38,843 bases of DNA, from contig CANPXG010000021.1 of assembly GCA_947585795.1 (NCBI GenBank), positions 1 through 38,843 of the forward strand, read 5' to 3'. This DNA comes from an uncultured Clostridia bacterium (GTDB lineage: Bacteria; Bacillota; Clostridia; UBA1381). Below, piece after piece: positions 15,798-23,163 of this stretch; the first letter of the stretch is position 1; each line of letters opens with the position of its first letter. A program made the translations under genes and the position numbers. The notes below the pieces were generated by a model, which was not told the DNA's origin, did not search any database, and was given only the letters and a program-made list of their open reading frames with translations.

Positions 15798-17450
15798 TTA
15801 CATCTCACCGCGTATTTGCGCTCTTTTAATTTTACCGCCGATGGTTTTCGGCAGCTCCGCCACGAACTCGATCACCCTCGGGTACTTATACGGCGCGGTA
15901 TTTTTCTTAACATACGACTGCAATTCCTTTTTCAGCTCCTCCGTACCCTCATACCCTTTCGCGAGCACTATATCCGCCCTGACCACCTGACCGCGTATCG
16001 GATCGGGCGCGCCCGTAACGGCGCACTCCACGACCGACGGATGCTCCGTGAGCACGCTCTCAACCTCAAACGGACCGATCCTGTAACCCGAACATTTAAT
16101 AACGTCGTCTGCTCTGCCGACAAACCAATAATAACCGTCCTTGTTCCTCACCGCGAGGTCGCCGGTATCGTAGTAGTCGCCGTGAAGCCGTTCATACGTC
16201 ATTTCGTGGTTTTTGTAATAGCCCTTTAAAAGTCCCGTCGGCGGATTCGTCCTGACGTTTTTTATCACGATTTTTCCCTCCTCACCGTCCTGTACGGGAT
16301 CACCGTTTTCATCAACAAGCTCTATATTGTAAAGCGGCGACGGCTTACCCGTCGAGCCGGGAATGGGATCTATCCATTTAAAATTGGCTATCATGACGGT
16401 GGTTTCCGTCTGACCAAACCCCTCGCACATTTTTTTACCCGTGTGCTCATACCACTTATTAAAAACCTCGGGATTTAACGGCTCACCCGCCACGCACCAT
16501 TTTTCCACGCTCGACAAATCAAACTCCTCCATGTTTTCCTGAAGCATGAACCTATACATCGTGGGAGGCGCGCAGAACGTGTTTATTTTGTAATGCTCGA
16601 TTTTCTCCAAAAGCTTACGCGGCACAAATTTATCCATATCGTACGCGAACACGACCGCGCCGCACAGCCACTGACCGTAGATCTTGCCCCAGCCGAATTT
16701 GGCCCAGCCGGAATCCGTAACGGACAAATGCAGCGTGTCCTCACGCGTTTCCTGCCAGTACTTCGCGGTAACGATATGCCCCAACGGGTGGGCAAAATTA
16801 TGCTCGACCATTTTCGGCATACCCGTTGTACCGGACGTGAAAAATACAGCCATAGTATCGTTATAGTGCGTCGCGTCCTTGCCTTGGGGACGCTCAAACA
16901 CGTCGGACTGATTTTCAATGCACTTACCGAAATTTAACCAACCCTCCCGATCGTCTATCGTAATAAGATGCTTCACCGACGGCGCTTCCTTCGCCGCACC
17001 GCTTGCCTGAGCAAGCACGTACTCATCATTTACGCATATAAACGCCTCAATATCCGCCGCCTCCGCGCGGTAAACGAGATCCTTCTTCGTAAGCTGCACG
17101 GAGCCGGGTATTAACACCGCGCCTATCTTATGCAGCGCCACCGCACACACCCAATACTCCCACCTGCGCCGCATGATCATCATAACCACGCTGCCCTTTT
17201 TAATACCTATACCTTTTAAAAAGTTCGCCGCCTTGTTCGACATTTTCATAATATCGTAAAACGTAAACACCTTCTCGTCCCCGCGGTCGTCGCACCATAT
17301 GAGCGCCTTTTTATTCCTGTCGGCTTTCGCCCACTCATCAACCACGTCAAACCCGAAATTAAAATTTTCGGGGACATTCACCTTGTAATTCTCCTTAAAA
17401 TCCTCATATGAATCAAATTCCGTTCTCGGCAAAAATCTGTTTAAAAGCAT
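15798..17450 (-). CDS. Acyl-CoA synthetase, MACS/AcsA-like AMP-binding enzyme
   Basis: 550 residues from the ATG at 17450 (MLLNRFLPRTEFDS), which has AGGAGGCG before it. Adenylation motifs: AVFFTSGTTGMPKMVEHN (A3 P-loop), GFGQTETTV (A5), YYDTGDLA (A7), GRADDVIKCSGYRIGPFEVE (A8) and the C-terminal catalytic lysine in TIGGKIKRAQIR. The overall layout, with VSDSGWAKFGWGKIYGQW-like tryptophans, is that of medium-chain or acetyl-type acyl-CoA synthetases, forming acyl-CoA + AMP + PPi. It diverges from the Dlt-like operon, so it could supply acyl groups for it or simply salvage short-chain or aromatic acids. The substrate is unknown. Confidence 0.93.
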   Translation of the reverse strand: MLLNRFLPRTEFDSYEDFKENYKVNVPENFNFGFDVVDEWAKADRNKKALIWCDDRGDEKVFTFYDIMKMSNKAANFLKGIGIKKGSVVMMIMRRRWEYWVCAVALHKIGAVLIPGSVQLTKKDLVYRAEAADIEAFICVNDEYVLAQASGAAKEAPSVKHLITIDDREGWLNFGKCIENQSDVFERPQGKDATHYNDTMAVFFTSGTTGMPKMVEHNFAHPLGHIVTAKYWQETREDTLHLSVTDSGWAKFGWGKIYGQWLCGAVVFAYDMDKFVPRKLLEKIEHYKINTFCAPPTMYRFMLQENMEEFDLSSVEKWCVAGEPLNPEVFNKWYEHTGKKMCEGFGQTETTVMIANFKWIDPIPGSTGKPSPLYNIELVDENGDPVQDGEEGKIVIKNVRTNPPTGLLKGYYKNHEMTYERLHGDYYDTGDLAVRNKDGYYWFVGRADDVIKCSGYRIGPFEVESVLTEHPSVVECAVTGAPDPIRGQVVRADIVLAKGYEGTEELKKELQSYVKKNTAPYKYPRVIEFVAELPKTIGGKIKRAQIRGEM

Positions 17451-17500
17451 ACCGCGCCTCCTAAAAATTATTTTAACCACATAATATAGTTAACAATACA

Positions 17501-17529
17501 AGATTAACATATATTTATTATCATGTCAA
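17501..17529 (-). promoter_or_regulatory. Promoter of the acyl-CoA synthetase gene
   Basis: Minus strand TTGACA (complement of 17524-17529), 17 bp, TAATCT (complement of 17501-17506) with TG two bases before it. It lies back to back with the envelope operon promoter, 46 bp away. Confidence 0.6.
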
Positions 17530-17574
17530 GTAGATTTTGTTATTTTATTTTTCCTTTACACGCTTTCGCCGCCC

Positions 17575-17603
17575 TTGACACATACAGGCGTAAATGCTAT
17601 AAT
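17575..17603 (+). promoter_or_regulatory. Consensus sigma-A promoter of the Dlt-like operon
   Basis: TTGACA (17575-17580), exactly 17 bp, TATAAT (17598-17603) with TGC immediately before it (extended -10). All twelve consensus bases match, so strong housekeeping transcription of the eight-gene operon is expected unless repressed. Confidence 0.85.
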
Positions 17604-17646
17604 TGCAATGTATAGCTACGTAAAAATTTGCGGTATGGAGGAAATT

Positions 17647-19188
17647 ATGGTGCATTTAAATTCTGCGGTAAGGCTTTTGGACAGAGCCGCCCAAAAATAC
17701 GGCGACAAAACAGCCATAGCCGACGAGTGGGGAGAGATAAGCTTTAAGGAACTGCAAAAAAAGGGCAAGGCTGTCGGAACCGCGCTCATAAAAACATCGG
17801 CTGACGGATACATGCCGTCACCCGTTATGGTGTATCTTAAGAAAAGCATATCGTGTCTTGTTTGCTTTATGGGCGCGATGTACAGCGCCAACCCATACGT
17901 CCCCACCGCTTACGATATGCCGGTGAACAGAATAGGAAAAATCATAGACAGCTTGCAGGGCAGAGGACACATAATCACAGACGAAGCAGGTCTTAACAAC
18001 CTAAAATCGCTTGACATTCCGGAAACGATAAACATTCATATTTATAATGACGCGGTAAACGGCGAAACCGACGAAGCTCTTATCGAAAGCGCACTTCGCG
18101 GCGCGGTCGATACCGACCCGATATATATAATGTTCACCTCCGGCTCCACCGGCGCACCCAAGGGCGTAACGGTACCGCACAGAGGCGTAATAGATTACGC
18201 GATGTGGGTATGCGACACGTTTAACATAGACGAAAACTCCGTACTCGGCAACCAAGCGCCGTTTTACTTCGACAATTCCATATTTGACATATACAGCTGT
18301 CTTTTATCGGGCGCGAAAATGATCATAATACCCGAAAAACTGTTCATGTTCCCGTTAAAGCTTCCGGAATTTGTACGCGACAACTCTGTCACGACGATAT
18401 TTTGGGTACCGACGGTGATGATAAACGTGGCAAATTCGGGCATTTTAAGCGAAATCGACATGCCGAAACTGAAAAACGTGGTATTTTGCGGCGAAGTAAT
18501 GCCCAACACACAGCTCAACATTTGGCGCAAGGCGCAGCCGCACTGCACCTACGCCAACCTTTACGGACCTACCGAAATTTCCGACGTATGCACATATTAC
18601 ATCGTTGACCGCCCGTTCAAGGACAGCGATCCGCTGCCCATAGGCAAAGCGTGCCGCAACATGCGCGTCATAATACTCAACGACAAAAACGAAATAGCCA
18701 AAACAAACGAACAGGGCGAAATTTGCGTCATAGGCACGGGCGTGTCACTGGGCTACTGGAACAACGGCGAGATCACGGCGAAGGCGTTCGAGCAAAACCC
18801 CGTAAACCCGTACTACCACGAGCGCATTTACCGCACGGGCGACCTCGGGTACGTGAACGGGGAAGGTCTTATAATGTATATAGGACGCATGGACAATCAG
18901 GTAAAAGTAAAAGGCAACAGGATAGAGCTTGGAGAGATAGAAAACGCGGCGATGTGCGTCGCGGGCGTAAAGGGCGCGTGCGCCGTATTCGATGACAGGG
19001 AACAAAGGATAGTAATGTTCATCGAAAGCGACGAGGAATTTAAGCTCCGCAAATTCAATATGGAGCTGAAAAAATATATACCGAGCTACATGCTCCCCTC
19101 CGACCTTGTCGTTACGGACAAGTTCCCGCACACCGCGAACGACAAGATAGACAGGGTAACGCTTAAAAAAAGCATTTACGAAAATTGA
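17647..19188 (+). CDS. DltA-like adenylating ligase 1
   Basis: 513 residues from the ATG at 17647. GGAGG at 17637-17641 decides this start; the longer frame begins inside the promoter. It belongs to the adenylate-forming family close to DltA and NRPS adenylation domains: P-loop TSGSTGAPKG at 164-173, FYFDNSIFDIYS, FCGEVMPNTQLNIWRK, YGPTEISDV, YRTGDLGYV, GRMDNQVKVKGNRIELGEIE, and the C-terminal lysine K500 in NDKIDRV (usually SGKIDR or NGKIDR). It would activate an amino or other carboxylic acid as acyl-AMP and load the carrier protein encoded downstream. FWVPTVM replaces the residues usual around the DltA substrate pocket, so D-alanine should not be assumed. The stop overlaps the reading frame of ligase 2. 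Confidence 0.9.
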   Translation: MVHLNSAVRLLDRAAQKYGDKTAIADEWGEISFKELQKKGKAVGTALIKTSADGYMPSPVMVYLKKSISCLVCFMGAMYSANPYVPTAYDMPVNRIGKIIDSLQGRGHIITDEAGLNNLKSLDIPETINIHIYNDAVNGETDEALIESALRGAVDTDPIYIMFTSGSTGAPKGVTVPHRGVIDYAMWVCDTFNIDENSVLGNQAPFYFDNSIFDIYSCLLSGAKMIIIPEKLFMFPLKLPEFVRDNSVTTIFWVPTVMINVANSGILSEIDMPKLKNVVFCGEVMPNTQLNIWRKAQPHCTYANLYGPTEISDVCTYYIVDRPFKDSDPLPIGKACRNMRVIILNDKNEIAKTNEQGEICVIGTGVSLGYWNNGEITAKAFEQNPVNPYYHERIYRTGDLGYVNGEGLIMYIGRMDNQVKVKGNRIELGEIENAAMCVAGVKGACAVFDDREQRIVMFIESDEEFKLRKFNMELKKYIPSYMLPSDLVVTDKFPHTANDKIDRVTLKKSIYEN

Positions 19189-19202
19189 AAGGAATGAAAG
19201 CT

Positions 19203-20729
19203 ATGATGAACAGCGCCGTATGCCTGCTTGAACGGGCGGCGGAGAAATTTGGCGGACGCACCGCGTTCGAGGACGGGACTCTCTCCGTTTCGTTCGCGGA
19301 GCTAAGACGCTTATCAAGACAGCTGGCGGCGGGACTTGTTTCAAAAACGCGCACGGGAAATCTGTACCCCGTGATAGTCTACCTACCCAAAAGCGTCAAA
19401 TCGATAATCAGCTTCATGGGGATAATGTACGCCGCAAGCCCGTACGTACCGATAGATTACGCCATTCCTTTGTCACGACTGGAAAAAACGGTTGAAAACC
19501 TTGACCCGTCGGCAATTATAACCGACGCGGCGGGCGCGGAAAACCTGAAAAAAATCAACATCACGACCGACGTGCTTCTCTTTGACGACCTCGAAGCGCA
19601 CGGCGCGGACGGTAAAATGCTCGAGCATACGCTAAATTCCGTATGCGACCTCGATCCCGCGTATATAATGTACACATCGGGCTCGACCGGCACACCGAAG
19701 GGAGTTACCGTTTCACACCGAGGCGTTATCGACTACACGGAATGGGTCATTGACACCTTCCCCATAACCGGCGAAAGCATCATAGGCATGCAGTCGGCGT
19801 TCCACTTTGACAATTCCGTATTCGACATGTTCGCCGCCCTCTACATGGGCGCGAAAACGGTCATAATCCCCGAGGTACTGTTCATGTACCCCGAGAAACT
19901 GACCGAGTACCTTGCGGACGAAAAAATCTCTGTCATATTCTGGGTACCGACGGTCATGATAAGCGTCGCAAACAGCGGCGCACTTGAAAAAATTCCTCTG
20001 CCCGACCTAAAGCTGATACTTTTCGCGGGCGAGGTAATGCCGAACACACAGCTCAACATTTGGCGCAAATACCTGCCGCAATGCATGTACGTAAACATGT
20101 ACGGTCCCACCGAATCGACGGACATAGCGACGTATTACGTTGTTGACAGAGAGTACGGAAACCACGAAACATTGCCCATAGGTATTCCGTGCGCGAACAT
20201 GAAGGCGCTTATATTAAACGACAACGACGAGCTTTGCAAGGTGGGCGAGCAGGGCGAGCTGTGCATTTGCGGCAGCGGTATAGCGATGGGTTACTGGAAC
20301 GCGCCGGACATTTCCGACAAGGTTTTTGTGCAAAACCCCTTAAACAAGTATTACCATGAGCGCATATACCGCACGGGCGACCTCGTGTATAAGAACGGGG
20401 AGGGTAACATTATATTCATCGGACGCGCGGACAGTCAGATAAAGCTTCGCGGCAACAGAATAGAGCTTGGCGACATAGAAGCGGCTGCTGCGGCGGTGGA
20501 CGGAGTAAAAAGCGTATGCGCCTTGTTTGACGAGGCAAAGCAGGAAATAGTGCTGTTTACGGAAACGGAACAAGAGATAAACGCGCGCAAATTCAAAATG
20601 ACGCTTCAAAGCTATATACCGAAATACATGGTACCTTCTCGGATAATCACGATGGAAAAATTTCCGCATACGCCGAGTGGCAAGATAGACAGAGTAGGCT
20701 TAAGAAAGACATATATAGAAGGAGAATAA
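19203..20729 (+). CDS. DltA-like adenylating ligase 2
   Basis: 508 residues. The ATG at 19203 follows AAAGGA (19188-19193) by 9 nt. It is a tandem paralogue of ligase 1 with the same block order: P-loop TSGSTGTPKG from residue 158, FHFDNSVFDMFA, IFWVPTVMISVANSG, FAGEVMPNTQLNIWRK, MYGPTESTD, YRTGDLVY, GRADSQIKLRGNRIELGDIE, and K494 in SGKIDRVGL. The two share nearly identical active-site strings yet differ through the rest, so this is an old duplication rather than a recent copy. Either the two load different acids on one carrier or they work as a pair. The stop is 2 bp before the carrier gene. Confidence 0.9.
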   Translation: MMNSAVCLLERAAEKFGGRTAFEDGTLSVSFAELRRLSRQLAAGLVSKTRTGNLYPVIVYLPKSVKSIISFMGIMYAASPYVPIDYAIPLSRLEKTVENLDPSAIITDAAGAENLKKINITTDVLLFDDLEAHGADGKMLEHTLNSVCDLDPAYIMYTSGSTGTPKGVTVSHRGVIDYTEWVIDTFPITGESIIGMQSAFHFDNSVFDMFAALYMGAKTVIIPEVLFMYPEKLTEYLADEKISVIFWVPTVMISVANSGALEKIPLPDLKLILFAGEVMPNTQLNIWRKYLPQCMYVNMYGPTESTDIATYYVVDREYGNHETLPIGIPCANMKALILNDNDELCKVGEQGELCICGSGIAMGYWNAPDISDKVFVQNPLNKYYHERIYRTGDLVYKNGEGNIIFIGRADSQIKLRGNRIELGDIEAAAAAVDGVKSVCALFDEAKQEIVLFTETEQEINARKFKMTLQSYIPKYMVPSRIITMEKFPHTPSGKIDRVGLRKTYIEGE

Positions 20730-20731
20730 AA

Positions 20732-20977
20732 ATGGAAGAGATCAAGGACACATTAAGAGCGTTTATAAGCGAAAAATTTGAAATAGGCGACGATCCCGAC
20801 TTTACGGACGACGTTCACCTGTTTAACGAGGGCTTTGTCGATTCGTTCGGCGCGGTGGAAATTATCCACTTTATCGAGCAGACGTACAACATTCAGATCA
20901 CGCAGAAGGATATTACGCTTTATCCGATGAACACGGTTGAGGAAATAGCCGAGGTAGTTGACAGCAAGCTTTCATAA
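20732..20977 (+). CDS. Acyl/D-alanyl carrier protein (DltC-like)
   Basis: 81 residues, acidic and four-helix in pattern. The phosphopantetheine site is S38 in GFVDSFGAVEIIHFIE (DSF in place of the common DSL). It would carry the acid activated by the two ligases as a thioester and hand it to the MBOAT protein encoded next. Start ATG at 20732 with AGAAGGAG upstream. Size and motif match DltC-type carriers rather than the fatty-acid ACP, and no fatty acid synthesis genes are nearby. Confidence 0.92.
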   Translation: MEEIKDTLRAFISEKFEIGDDPDFTDDVHLFNEGFVDSFGAVEIIHFIEQTYNIQITQKDITLYPMNTVEEIAEVVDSKLS

Positions 20978-20991
20978 CGAGGAGTAATAAA

Positions 20992-22140
20992 ATGTGGTAT
21001 TTACAAGCCGACGTACTCTTACGGCTGCTTATTGCCTGCGCTTCGATAATGTTGATTTCGGGACTGACGCGCCTCGTCTTTAAAAAGGACTTGGCGCCGA
21101 AGGTTCTGATTTTCGCGGACATAGCCGTTATAGCTTACGTTTCGTGGCAGCTCGCGCTTTGGAGCGTGGGCTACGCGCTTATTACCTTTATACTGGCACG
21201 GATTTTAAGACCGCTGAAAAAAACGAGGCGGTTTTTCTTCGTGTTTTTCGCTGTTTTATGCACGGTACCGTTTTTCTACGGCAGAATGACGGAGTTTTTT
21301 CCGCAGCTGCCCGTTATAATAACGTTTGTCGGTATCGCGTACCACATGCTCAAAGCCGTGGACGTGATGTACTTCGTGTACTACGCCGACATGAAAATAC
21401 CGTTTTTGACGTACATGAATTATATGCTGTTTTTCCCGACATTCACCTCGGGACCTATTTTCCGTTACAGAGATTTCCAAAAGGTTTTCAATAAACCCGT
21501 ACCGCTTACGCCCGACAGATTTATTACGTGCGTGAAGCGCTTTATAAAGGGCATGTTCAAAAAAATGGTCGTGCTGTACTTCGTTTCGACATTTTTCAAT
21601 TTCCTTTTGGGAAGCGACAAACATTGGTACGTAAGCCTTTTGACAGTCGTGACGAGCTACTTTCTGCTGTACTTCGACCTGTCGGGCTACAGCGACATAG
21701 CCATCGCCACCGGCTCCGTCATGGGCTATACCGTGCCGGAAAACTTTCGCAAGCCGTGGGCGGCAGCGTCGTTTACGCAGTTTTGGCGCAACTGGCACAT
21801 AACTCTTTCGGACTGGGTAAGAGAGCATATTTTCGTTGTGCTGAACGGTAAAAAGCTGAACCGCCTCGCGTCGGCGGGCGTGGGCTTCGCGGTCATGTTC
21901 GTCATGGAAATGTGGCACGGCTTCACGCCTCCGTACCTTGTCGGCGGCGTGTACAACGGTCTTTGCCTCGGCATGGAAAATCTGCTGGGACTTACGACTG
22001 CGGACAAGCGCAAAATGAACAAGGCTGTATACGTTATACGCTGTGTTATCGTGAATATGCTCTTCGCGCTCAACACTCTGCTTATGACGGTAACGACAGA
22101 GCAGCTTGCGGAAATATTAAAGGGATTTTTGATACTCTGA
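20992..22140 (+). CDS. MBOAT-family O-acyltransferase (DltB-like)
   Basis: 382 residues with about ten hydrophobic segments. MBOAT landmarks: YFVYYADMK and LFFPTFTSGPIFRYRDF near 128-163; LYFDLSGYSDIAIATGSVMGY near 226-246; FRKPWAAASFTQFWRNWH (H269) followed by TLSDWVREHIF; and MEMWHGFTPPYL with the predicted catalytic H309. These are the signatures of DltB, which takes the acyl group from its carrier protein and passes it across the membrane to an extracytoplasmic polymer. At 382 residues it is of normal DltB size. RBS GAGGAG at 20979-20984. Confidence 0.93.
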   Translation: MWYLQADVLLRLLIACASIMLISGLTRLVFKKDLAPKVLIFADIAVIAYVSWQLALWSVGYALITFILARILRPLKKTRRFFFVFFAVLCTVPFFYGRMTEFFPQLPVIITFVGIAYHMLKAVDVMYFVYYADMKIPFLTYMNYMLFFPTFTSGPIFRYRDFQKVFNKPVPLTPDRFITCVKRFIKGMFKKMVVLYFVSTFFNFLLGSDKHWYVSLLTVVTSYFLLYFDLSGYSDIAIATGSVMGYTVPENFRKPWAAASFTQFWRNWHITLSDWVREHIFVVLNGKKLNRLASAGVGFAVMFVMEMWHGFTPPYLVGGVYNGLCLGMENLLGLTTADKRKMNKAVYVIRCVIVNMLFALNTLLMTVTTEQLAEILKGFLIL

Positions 22141-22159
22141 TTTACGGAAAGGAACGGCA

Positions 22160-23023
22160 ATGAAAAAGGTCATATCAATTATAGCGGTCGTGCTTGCCGC
22201 GCTCGTATGCGACTTGGCGCTGACGTATAACAATTTTATCGTGCGAAGCGACCGTTTCGTAAAAAACGACTTCGAGATCACGCAGTGCAAGCACCCCGAA
22301 AAAGTATGGGACAAGGTGTTTTTCGGCAACAGCGTCGTAATTTCCGCGTACGATGAGGACAACAGCACAAGCGGCTACGTAAACCTCGGTCTTGACTACG
22401 GAGTTGTGACCGACCTGTGGGAAATGATAAAAAAACACCATATAAATATCGGCTCCGATTTGGTAATAGGACTTAACTACCTGACGCTCTACGACGAGTT
22501 CGACACGAACCCGACGTATATATGGCATAAGGACATATATGTGCCGTACGCGTACTTTGAGCGCGACCGTTTTTATCCGATCATTACGGACGGCTTTGAC
22601 AAAATACTCAAAGGCGAAAGCCCATGGCCCATGAGCTATCTGCCGCAGGAGAAACACGTTTACCACGGCGCGATGTCCGAGCGCGCCCTTGCGGACAGCA
22701 TGGCAAAGTACGCTGAGCTGTACTTTAACCAACCCTTGGAAAAATTTCAAAAAAACATGGACGCGCTTGACAAGGTGATTTGTTACTGCAGCGAAAACAA
22801 CATACGCGTAAGAGTGGTGTGGATGCCGTGGAACACGGGTATCGAGCAGCCTCAGCTGCTTCGCGCCGTGCGCGCGGAGGCTGAAAACGTGCTGAAAAAG
22901 CATAACGTGGAAACGCTTGACTTGGAAACGCAGCTGCCGCCCGAATGCTTTTACGACACCGGACACCTTAACTACGACACCGGAACCCCGAAATTTATGG
23001 AAATAATAGATAATTGGTTATAA
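22160..23023 (+). CDS. Membrane-anchored SGNH-like protein (DltD-like role)
   Basis: 287 residues with one N-terminal anchor (about 4-22) and an extracellular domain. Block I, FFGNSVVISAY, places S58 after G56-N57 as nucleophile. Block V, YDTGHLNYDTGTPKFM, supplies D266 and H269. VIGLNYLTLYDEF may be the GxN block. This is the SGNH hydrolase or O-acyltransferase architecture also used by DltD, AlgX-like and OafA-tail proteins. It is much shorter than classical DltD (about 400 residues) and only weakly like it by eye. Its place after the MBOAT gene suggests it moves acyl groups onto, or off, the envelope polymer. Confidence 0.8.
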   Translation: MKKVISIIAVVLAALVCDLALTYNNFIVRSDRFVKNDFEITQCKHPEKVWDKVFFGNSVVISAYDEDNSTSGYVNLGLDYGVVTDLWEMIKKHHINIGSDLVIGLNYLTLYDEFDTNPTYIWHKDIYVPYAYFERDRFYPIITDGFDKILKGESPWPMSYLPQEKHVYHGAMSERALADSMAKYAELYFNQPLEKFQKNMDALDKVICYCSENNIRVRVVWMPWNTGIEQPQLLRAVRAEAENVLKKHNVETLDLETQLPPECFYDTGHLNYDTGTPKFMEIIDNWL

Positions 23024-23043
23024 AAGTATGCGGAGGTAGAAAA

Positions 23044-23151
23044 ATGAAACCACTCAAAAAAATTCTGACATTCGCGCTTTACGTTTTAATGTTCGCTCTT
23101 GTCTGCATATTCTTCACAGGCAACGGCACTTTCATATATGAAGCGTTTTAA
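23044..23151 (+). CDS. dltX: DltX-like single-TM microprotein ending in FxYxxF
   Basis: 35 residues, ATG at 23044 with GGAGG at 23032-23036 (7-nt spacing). Basic start MKPLKK, one transmembrane helix (about 7-25), then GNGTFIYEAF at the very C-terminus. F30-I-Y32-E-A-F35 fits the FxYxxF motif conserved at the end of DltX, whose tyrosine is reported to relay the acyl group from DltB to the polymer acyltransferase. In classical operons dltX is first (dltXABCD); here it follows the SGNH gene. The short length hides it from ordinary gene calling. Start, anchor, motif position and context all agree. Confidence 0.85.
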   Translation: MKPLKKILTFALYVLMFALVCIFFTGNGTFIYEAF

Positions 23152-23163
23152 AAGGAGATAACA

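Noticed and set aside
22175-22966. 263-codon frame antisense to the SGNH gene
   Set aside because: Composition is that of a complement frame, and the plus-strand gene has motifs, anchor and ribosome site.
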